A stretch of DNA of 64,000 nucleotides. Source: Mercurialis annua (taxonomy: Eukaryota > Streptophyta > Magnoliopsida > Malpighiales > Euphorbiaceae). How positions within the stretch are numbered: the stretch's first letter is position 1; the number at the start of each line of letters is the position of its first letter. The position numbers were made by a program, and so were the translations under genes. Of this stretch, positions 56,401 through 64,000 are shown in pieces. Below the pieces are notes generated by a model, which had not been told where the DNA came from, ran no database searches, and saw nothing but the letters and a program-made list of their open reading frames with translations. Location: positions 8,997,501 to 9,061,500 of the forward strand of contig NC_065575.1 in the NCBI RefSeq assembly GCF_937616625.2, written 5' to 3'.

Positions 56401-57839
56401 GCCTTATGATCAAATGTTATAGTGAAGAAAAGTTTGGAGATGACAGCATGGGTAGCGCACGAGTAAATTTGGAAGGATTGGTTGAGGGTTCAATAAGGGA
56501 TGTGTGGGTTCCTCTTGAAAAAGTGAGCTCTGGAGAATTGAGGCTTCAAATAGAAGCAATGAGAGTTGATGATTATGATGGCTCAAGGGTAAGCTTTTGT
56601 TATGTGTTCTTTTCATGGCATTAAAATATAGGCGGTTTCAACTGAGCCAGTAATTGATAGACACTTAAAAGCATATAGGGTATGCAAAAACCGAGGCGAA
56701 CTTTATAATATACACCAAGTGTGCCTGTGTGTGGGTTTGTTCATAACCACCTTGTTCATTTGTAGTTTATAACTTTATTTTCTTATTCGTTGGGTTTTTT
56801 TAGGGTTCCACTATAGGCTCAAACAATGGCTGGATCGAACTTGTTCTTATTGAAGCAAAAGACCTTATTGCTGCTGATCTAAGAGGGACAAGTGATCCGT
56901 ACGTCAGGGTGCAATACGGAAACTTGAAGAAGAGGACAAAGGTTAAAACACCAGATTTATTAGCAATGTTCTGCATTTCATATTAGACTGTGCACCTCAA
57001 ATATTAACCTTATGTTCGTTCCGTTGCATTTATTTCAGGTTATGTACAAAACACTCAATCCTCAGTGGCATCAGACCCTAGAGTTCCCTGATGATGGTAG
57101 TCCTTTGATGTTACATGTGAAAGACCACAATGCTTTGATGCCCACATTCAGTATAGGGGACTGTGTCGTAGAATATCAGAGATTGCCGCCGAATCAGATG
57201 TCTGAGAAGTGGATACCACTCCAGGGAGTGAGAAGGGGAGAGATCCACATTCAAATTACTAGGAAAATTCCAGAAATGCAGAAACGGCATAGTTTGGATT
57301 CGGAACCATCTTTAACTAAATCGCATCGCTTTTCTAGTCAGGTGAGTGTTTATTCATTTTCTTATTGTCATCTACGGGCATATATTTTAGAGTACTACAT
57401 TTGAGCATTTTGTTTCGTTTTCGGAAACACTTTTGAATCTCTAAAGCTCTATATGTATAGCGTATTCTTATAAGAAATTATGTTCCACTGTTCCCCGTTT
57501 CCTATTTCGTCTCATTTCAGTACGAAAACGTTTCAGTATATATAATTCAATGCTGCATAGATTTTAATTATCTAAAAGTTTTTACCATAAGTCTAAGTTG
57601 ATTGCAATGTGCAGATGAAACAGATGATGATAAAATTCAATTCGCTGATAGAGGATGACGATGTGGAAGGACTATCGATAGCAGTGAGTGAGATGGAAAG
57701 CCTAGAGGAAATGCAGGAAGAATACATGGTACAGATGGAGACAGAGCAAATGCTTCTACTGGAGAAAATAAAGGAGCTTGGTCAAGAAATTCTTGGCTCA
57801 TCTTCTTCTATTAGCAGAAGATCTTCAGGACTTAGATGA
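50485..57839 (+). CDS. NTMC2T3: SMP and C2 domain membrane-contact protein (NTMC2T3/SYTF type, At3g18370)
   Basis: Fourteen exons give 828 residues: 50485-50691, 51070-51144, 51236-51343, 51662-51694, 51813-51902, 52291-52413, 53266-53409, 54210-54623, 55195-55329, 55989-56207, 56316-56588, 56804-56941, 57039-57341, 57615-57839. All introns are GT-AG and phase 0. A hydrophobic N-terminal hairpin (about 32-69) precedes an SMP lipid-binding domain (about 95-258, including TPLEHCEWLNKLL and ATELPGVSSWL). C2-like domains start near 293, 484 and 617 (GKCDPYIKLQYG and GTSDPYVRVQYG). The C-terminus (755-828) is acidic and coiled-coil-like. By family it sits in the ER, tethers it to the plasma membrane and moves lipid. 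The later Ca2+ ligands of the C2 domains are poorly kept (VKDHNALMPTFSIG), so binding may not need calcium. Match to At3g18370 is from memory and strong along the full length. Confidence 0.95.
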
Positions 57840-58347
57840 GTTGCCATTTCATCCACTTTACATATATATATAGTACAGGTTACACAGAATTTTTAGCCAC
57901 ATATTCATCTGTATAATTTGTACATTACTTTTAGCCCTTTATTGCTCAAACTGGTTTTTAATACTGGAAGCATATGATTTCTTTTTTCTTTTCATTACCA
58001 TTCCGACTTGGAACCTCTATACGACTATATCAAGTCTGTAGAAATAGGATGTATATGATTTTTTGTTATAAGTGAATTAGTATTATCGTTGTGATATGTA
58101 TTTTTTTCGAGCAAATAGTCGATTCGGTCTCATAATTTGCGAATCATATAATTAACTATCAGTCATTTTGATCAATAAAAGGCAACTCTTATTCATCAAA
58201 AAAAATAAAAGGCAACTCTTTATTTTTAAGGGATCAAGTAAGGACAAAATTGTATGCTATGAATAAGTTCGAAAACCGAAATGACTTAATTTTATCCTTA
58301 ACTGACATAACAATCATTCTCGACTGACTTGAAAAAGATTAACTAAT
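57840..58347 (+). other. 3' UTR and flank of the SMP/C2 gene
   Basis: No coding sequence. A short duplication of AAAAGGCAACTCTT lies near 58180-58220. No canonical AATAAA stands out directly after the stop. Confidence 0.4.
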
Positions 58348-59270
58348 TGTTTCCCTGTTTTTTAAAAAAACGGTTGGTGCCTTTGAAGTGTGTGCGAGCG
58401 TGCCAGAGGTTGGACTTCAAATTGAAAATTAAAAATTGATCAAGCGATTGTGACTGATTTTCAAAGGACGTAAAAAATCTAAACGTTCGTAAAGAAAAAC
58501 TCTTGAAGAACTTTAAAAACAAGAATAAACTTCTGCAATTAAAATCTAAAATTCAACATTGTAAATGAAACTGCTGCTGAAATAATGTCAAAAACAAAAG
58601 ATTGAAATTGCTGTAAAGTGTTTACAAATGATTTCATAAAATAAAAGTTTTTGGTTGTGATGATCCCCTGAGAGTATTGAGTTTTTGTTGAATTTGGCTG
58701 GGGTTCAAATCGTTGTCTTCTTCTCCCTTTTATAGCGTCTGTAGAAAACTGTCTGATGATAACTGCCCACTTTAACTGCCCACGTCTTCACAATGCTTCC
58801 CACGTCTAAAAACTGCTCCTGAAACATCGCTTTACAAAAAGCACGCGACTTCCTCGACTTTGGCCAATTGAACTTCTGGACTTCAGCCTTTTGAGCTTCT
58901 AACGGGCTTCTGGCCTTTTGAGCTTTCACTTCTGCTCCCCAAGTTATATTGTTTGAAGTTAACCTCTGAAACTCTCTTTTTCTCAAAGGTCAGGTCAAGG
59001 TCAAAAACCTCTGAGATGGTCAAACCTCTGAAGTTAATTTCTCAAAAATCAAATCTCTTGAAATTAATTTCTCAAAGATTTTCTCAAAGGTCAAATCTCT
59101 TGAAATTGACCTCTGAAAGTCAAATCTCTTGAAATTAATTTCTCAAACGTTAAATCTCTTGAAATTAACCTCTGAAATCTTTGAAATTATCCACGTAACT
59201 TTTTCTATCTTTTTAAAAGAATATGAGCTTTTATGGCCTTCGGGCCATATTTTAAATTTTGGCGTAAACA
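58348..59270. mobile_element. Solo LTR (923 bp) with 5-bp TSD
   Basis: The element begins TGTTTCCCTG and ends GGCGTAAACA, flanked by CTAAT at 58343-58347 and 59271-59275. The ends are TG...CA and short inverted (TGTTT/AAACA). There is no coding. It contains a tandem repeat at about 58975-59195. It lies between two genes that are close neighbours in Arabidopsis. Confidence 0.8.
58975..59195. repeat. Minisatellite in the solo LTR
   Basis: Units of roughly 38-40 bp built from CTCAAAGGTCAAATCTCTTG and AAATTAACCTCTGAAA-like phrases repeat with variation about five to six times. Confidence 0.65.
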
Positions 59271-59275
59271 CTAAT

Positions 59276-60280
59276 ATAAAATTATAATGAGCTATTTGAC
59301 CCCGAGTCAAGTTTATAGATCATATTAACTCTTTACTCCATTTTTATTTGTAAAATTAAAGACCTCTAGTATTATTGTTGAAAATTTAGATTTCAAAAGT
59401 TTATGTGTTTCATTTTGTTAATACTGCTTTTTAAAACGATTGAATGATCTCAGTAGTATCTGAAATTTTTCTAATGTTTCTATTTTGTTGTTTGAACTTT
59501 TTATTTTATTCATATTAGTGTTTTACCTTTTTTTAAAATGTATCGAATAAATATTTTTTACTATTTTAAGGTGTGATAAAAAATAAAAACAATTCTCATT
59601 TCATTTAGTAAAAATAATACTAGCAATTGTGTGCACAAATGATACATTTAAAGAATTGAGATTAATACAACAAAAATAGCAAACTAGAAACTCATCCCTC
59701 ACTGCCACAAACTTCTTATCCCAGAGGAGAATTTGTAGTTCTGTGTCACATATTTTTGAGACTATTAATAGTTGGATTGAAATTCTCTCAAATTTAAATG
59801 AGTCATGTTCATAATCTGCATCGTTCATCAAAATGAACGGGATCATGAACATGACCTTCTCAATTTCATTTGGACTTGAGAAAATCTCAATTCTTAATAG
59901 TTTGATAATAAAAAACACATTTTTGATACATTTAAAAAAAATTATAAATCAAATAAAATTAAAAATTTAGACATCCAAATAGAATATTTGGAGATGTTCA
60001 AACACTGTCCCGATTGTCCCATTTGAAAGGGAATTTCACCCTTAATCCCAATAAATAAATATCGTGCCATGTCAGCAGTATCCATTCCACGTCAGCAAAA
60101 AAAAATATCCCAAATTTTCTTATAATCATGAAAAAAAAAAATCTTATCTTGCTTCCTCCCTAAAACCTCCTTCCAACTGAACAAAACCACCTCCATGAAC
60201 AAAAAGCTCTAACCTTTCTCACTCAAATTTTCTCACTATCCAAACAGATGAAACACTAAAAGAAAATTACAAAAACCCAA
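59276..60280 (+). other. Upstream region and leader of the CRM gene
   Basis: AT-rich DNA without coding sequence. An imperfect foldback element lies at 59761-59901. The last 120 bases (CCTCCC, AAACC) look like a 5' leader. Confidence 0.4.
59761..59901. repeat. Imperfect foldback (small MITE-like hairpin)
   Basis: ACTATTAATAGTTGGATTGA at the left pairs with the text ending CTTAATAGT at the right, and CATGTTCAT pairs with ATGAACATG in the centre. Arms are about 60 bases with several mismatches. It lies about 380 bases upstream of the CRM start codon. Confidence 0.55.
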
Positions 60281-63200
60281 ATGGCAATCACTTCAACAAC
60301 TGCAAAACTAACAGAATTACCATTAAGAAACTCACTCCCACTCTTCTCCTCCAAAACCCCAAAACCTTCATTTCAATCCCTCAACAAATTCTTCTGTTCA
60401 TCTTCACAACTTAGAACCAACCAAAACCCTAAATCCAATAACCCCACTTCCCCATGGCTCTCCAAATGGACCCCTGATAGCCCCACTAAAAACCCACCAA
60501 AACCCGCTCAATCCAACGCCCCACCTGACAAAAAGATTCAATCTTTTACCAAGGGTCAGAATGCCATTGAGAGAATTGTGCTCAGGTTGAGGAATTTAGG
60601 ATTAGGATCAGACGATGAGGATGGTTTAGAACCCGAAAAGGAGAGTGAATTGGAGGGTGGTGGGGAGTTGGTTGCTGTGACAGGAGAGGAGAGATTGGCT
60701 GATTTGTTGAAGAGAGAGTGGGTTCGGCCCGATACGATCTTTATCAATGGGGGAGAGGAGGAGGAGGAGAGTAGCGAATTGGCGTTGCCGTGGGCGAGGA
60801 AGGTGAATGATGTGGAGGAGGTGGTTGATAGGGAGAATGTGAGGAGGAGAGTTGTTAAAGCTCCGTCGTTGGCGGAGTTGACCATTGAGGATGAGGAGTT
60901 GAGGAGGTTGAGGAGAAACGGAATGCATTTGAGAGAGAGAGTTAGTGTGGCGAAAGCTGGACTTACTAATGAAATTGTGGGGAAAATTCATGAGAAATGG
61001 AGGAAAAATGAGTTGGTTAGGTTGAAGTTTCATGAGATTTTAGCTCATGATATGAAAACCGCTCATGAAATCACTGAGGTTGGTTGCTTTTTAGTTTTGT
61101 ACTGCCTAAATTTTTGTTTGGTATTGTTTGTGTTTGTGTTTATGTCAGATTATGTTTATAATGTTTGGAAAGTTTAAAAAAGGTTGGAGTTAAATTCAAT
61201 TTAGCCACAAAAGATATATCATATAATGAATTGTTGCACATGATTATTTTAAACAAGGCGATTATGCCTATTCGGTGTAGTTCTTTAGAGTATAATATTG
61301 ATAAGGATTTGGAATGTGAAACTAATTTTTTGTAGTTATGCTCAGCGTCGTACTGGAGGATTAGTTATATGGAAGGCAGGAAGTGTTATGGTTGTATATC
61401 GTGGAAGTAACTATGAAGGGCCTCAATCTAAATCCCAACCGGTTGATCAAGAAGTTGATACACCTTTTGTTCCAGATGTTTCTTCTGCTGGCAGTGAAAA
61501 GATGAGTAGTGATGATGATGCACCTTCGACTACAGAAAGGAACGTATCACTTATGAGAAGAATTGATAGAAATGCGGATATGACAGAAGAGGAGGTTGAA
61601 TTTAACAAGTTATTAGATGGTCTAGGCCCTCGGTTTGAAGAGTGGTGGGGCACAGGAATACTTCCTGTGGATGCTGACTTGCTTCCTCCAAAAATTCCTG
61701 GTTATAAAACACCTTTTAGGCTTCTTCCTACTGGAATGAGATCGAGTCTTACAAATGCAGAGATGACTAATTTGAGAAAACTTGCTAAGAAACTTCCTTG
61801 CCACTTTTCACTCGGTACTACTTGTTTCATATGAATTTTACAGTATCACTTCTGTTCATTGGAGTTTACTGTCAATTTGTTTTATTTAGGGAGAAACAGA
61901 AACCATCAAGGATTGGCATCTGCGATACTCAAGCTTTGGGAGAAAAGCTTAGTGGCGAAGATTGCTGTGAAGCGAGGCATCCAGAATACAAATAATAAAC
62001 TAATGGCTGATGAGTTAAAGGTTTGCTTCATTCTTCAGACATAACTTGTTTAATTTTTCTTCAGACTTTTTTTTTTGATTCATTTTAGTTAAAGCTGTAA
62101 TGGTGAATGTTTTAAGAAGATAATTCTGTTGCAGCTCTTAATTTTCATATGCTTTGTTATTTATTTATTTTCCTAAGTTTCATCATCTTGTACACATTTT
62201 TTTTTATGGAGATGCACACATGCAAATTAAAGTTACCTCGTAGTTCATATTTCTCCTAAACTTTCTTGTACTTTCTTTTGCAGATGTTAACAGGAGGCGT
62301 TGTATTGCTCAGAAACAAGTATTACATTGTCATCTACCGTGGGAAGGATTTTTTGCCAACGAGTGTAGCTGCTGTTTTAGCAGAGAGACAAGAACTAACA
62401 AAACAGATTCAGGATGTTGAAGAGAAAGTGCGGATCAGAGGAGTGGAAACAGTTTCATCTGGAGAAGAGGAAGGCAAGCCCCTGGCTGGTACCTTAGCAG
62501 AGTTTTATCAGGCTCAAGCTCGGTGGGGAAAGGATGTTTCTGCTGAAGAGCGTGAAAAGATGATTGAAGATGATTCCAGAGCAAAAAGGGCCAGAATGGT
62601 TAAAAAAATTGAACATAAATTAGCTGTTGTGAGTCTCTTTTTCTCTTCTCTCCCTGCCTCCCTTTTTGAAACAAAAAGTAATTCGTTATATTTTCTGCTC
62701 CAGAGTCACTATTGAGTGATTCCTTTTTCTCCTTCTACAAAGTAAATTTTCTCAACATAGATCATGTATTCTTTTTTGGCAAAATTTTCTGTTTATTTTC
62801 ATATGTACTTGACTGCTTTCTTTCTTTAAGTCTAAGATATGAAATTGGTAATATTTTTTAAAAAATTTAAATTATCCACTCTACTGGAATATGGTAATCA
62901 GTAACAACTTTCACTTGCAACTATGAATTAGATATTGGATAACTACCATTTTATGGAAAATACATAAGGTACTTAATAGCTCCTATGCTGCAGTTCTACT
63001 TTGGTCTAAACATTTTGGACGATTTAAAAGCTATGATACAACTTATAATGTCCATTACTTAAACTTCGTTGAATGTTTGAGTGTTTTGGCAGGCTCAAGC
63101 CAAAAAGCTTAAAGCAGAAAGACTGTTAGCAAAGATTGAAGTCTCTATGATTCCTTCTGGTCCTGATTATGATCAAGAAACAGTTACTGATGAGGAAAAG

Positions 63201-63620
63201 GCAATGTTCCGTAGAGTTGGCTTAAGAATGAAGGCATATCTGCCACTTGGTGAGTAATCTTTGATCATAGAATGTTTTTTTGAAGGTAGAGCTAAAAAGT
63301 GATCATCTGCAACTTTTCACGTGCCAGGTATTCGTGGCGTTTTTGATGGTGTCATTGAGAATATGCATTTGCACTGGAAGCATAGAGAACTTGTGAAGCT
63401 AATATCAAAACAAAAAACTCTTGCATTCGTTGAAGATACAGCTAGGTTGTTGGAATTTGAGAGTGGAGGGATACTTGTGGCAATAGAAAGAGTACCCAAA
63501 GGATTCGCTATTATTTATTATCGTGGAAAGAATTATCAACGGCCCATTAATTTGAGGCCAAAAAATCTTCTGACAAAGGCAAAAGCACTGAAGCGTTCTG
63601 TAGCCATGCAACGACATGAG
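60281..63620 (+). CDS. EMB1865: Chloroplast CRM-domain splicing factor (EMB1865, At3g18390 type), 3' end outside window
   Basis: Six exons are present: 60281-61078, 61346-61814, 61890-62020, 62284-62628, 63093-63249, 63328-63620 (731 codons). The remaining exon or exons lie past 64000, and 63621-64000 is intron. The N-terminus is rich in Ser, Thr and Asn with few acids, as in a chloroplast transit peptide. Three CRM (CRS1-YhbY) RNA-binding domains follow. The first, near 197-293, ends [15 protein letters not shown]. The second, near 398-497, has the loop GRNRNHQG and [11 protein letters not shown]. The third, near 612-712, has GIRGVFDG and [14 protein letters not shown] proteins bind group II introns in plastid RNA. 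From memory, loss of the Arabidopsis gene arrests embryos, hence the symbol. Exon 2 begins at CGTCGTACTGGAGG, not at the earlier GTAG, because that keeps the domain intact. Confidence 0.94.
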
Positions 63621-64000
63621 GTATAATTCTGTACTGTTTTTTGCTACTATATTTGGCCGATTACTTTAAAAGCCTCACGAGCTTGATCCATTTAACCTGC
63701 AAAAGCCAATTGAGACCTCATGTTGGTAAAATCGAACCTATAGACTTTGATTTTTCCTTGTCGGGAGCATTTAAAATTTCTGCAGTTAGAGCTTTAGAGA
63801 ACCTGACAAAGAGTTGTTTAAAGTCTTAATAATGCGGAAGTTTGGGAATTTGTCCACTATTCCACTCCTTTCTACTATTAAAAATGCTGCATGATTTAAA
63901 AAATGTAAGATTATTAATTAGAAAAAGTATCATTTAGTCACGGTTTAACACACAGCATTTTTTTCCCTCACTGTACCATATTGTTACGGTTTAAGTTTAA

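Overview
This is nuclear DNA from a flowering plant, most probably a eudicot of the rosid group. It is AT-rich, its genes have many short exons with GT-AG introns, and it is crowded with transposable elements. The lineage is inferred from the genes only. From memory, four genes in the window match a run of neighbours on Arabidopsis chromosome 3 (At3g18350, At3g18360, At3g18370, At3g18390) in the same order, so I read it as a conserved gene block that transposons have expanded.

Layout. 1-10.4 kb is a nest of transposons. A 5'-truncated LINE on the minus strand is split by a 3.66-kb solo LTR with a perfect 5-bp target duplication. It is abutted by an Athila-like Ty3 LTR that has its primer-binding site and a broken gag start. 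A second solo LTR and MITEs follow. 10.5-17.0 kb (+) is a nine-exon DUF639 gene. 17.3-18.0 kb is a MITE inside a MITE. 18.3-19.9 kb is AT-rich tandem repeat plus a purine tract. 19.9-25.6 kb (+) is a near-complete L1-type LINE with an intact 1376-aa ORF2 and a damaged ORF1. 26.4-27.1 kb (-) is a VQ-motif gene. 27.9-32.5 kb holds a hAT-type MITE and a decayed Ty3 element on the minus strand. 32.5-38 kb has no gene I can support, only a broken HSP110-like first exon and small repeats. 38.0-39.2 kb (-) is an F-box gene. 40.6-41.35 kb is a tandem TRIM-like array. 42.3-43.3 kb (+) is a two-exon gene for a Gly/Asn/Asp-rich tail-anchored protein. 43.6-47.4 kb holds four TIR elements. 48.1-49.1 kb (-) is an open LINE tail encoding RNase H. 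50.5-57.8 kb (+) is a 14-exon SMP/C2 membrane-contact gene of the NTMC2T3/SYTF type. 58.3-59.3 kb is another solo LTR. 60.3 kb to the right edge (+) is a chloroplast CRM-domain splicing factor gene whose last exon or exons lie outside the window.

The host genes do not form an operon or a pathway. They are a lipid-transfer or tethering protein, a VQ transcription cofactor, a chloroplast splicing factor, an F-box protein, a membrane protein of unknown role, and a small predicted membrane protein that may be lineage-specific. I found no tRNA, rRNA or CRISPR array. The points most worth checking are a nearly perfect 38-bp hairpin in a DUF639 intron, four copies of a 14-bp palindrome upstream of an LTR TATA box, the ATGA overlap between the LINE ORFs, and the low-complexity tail-anchored gene.
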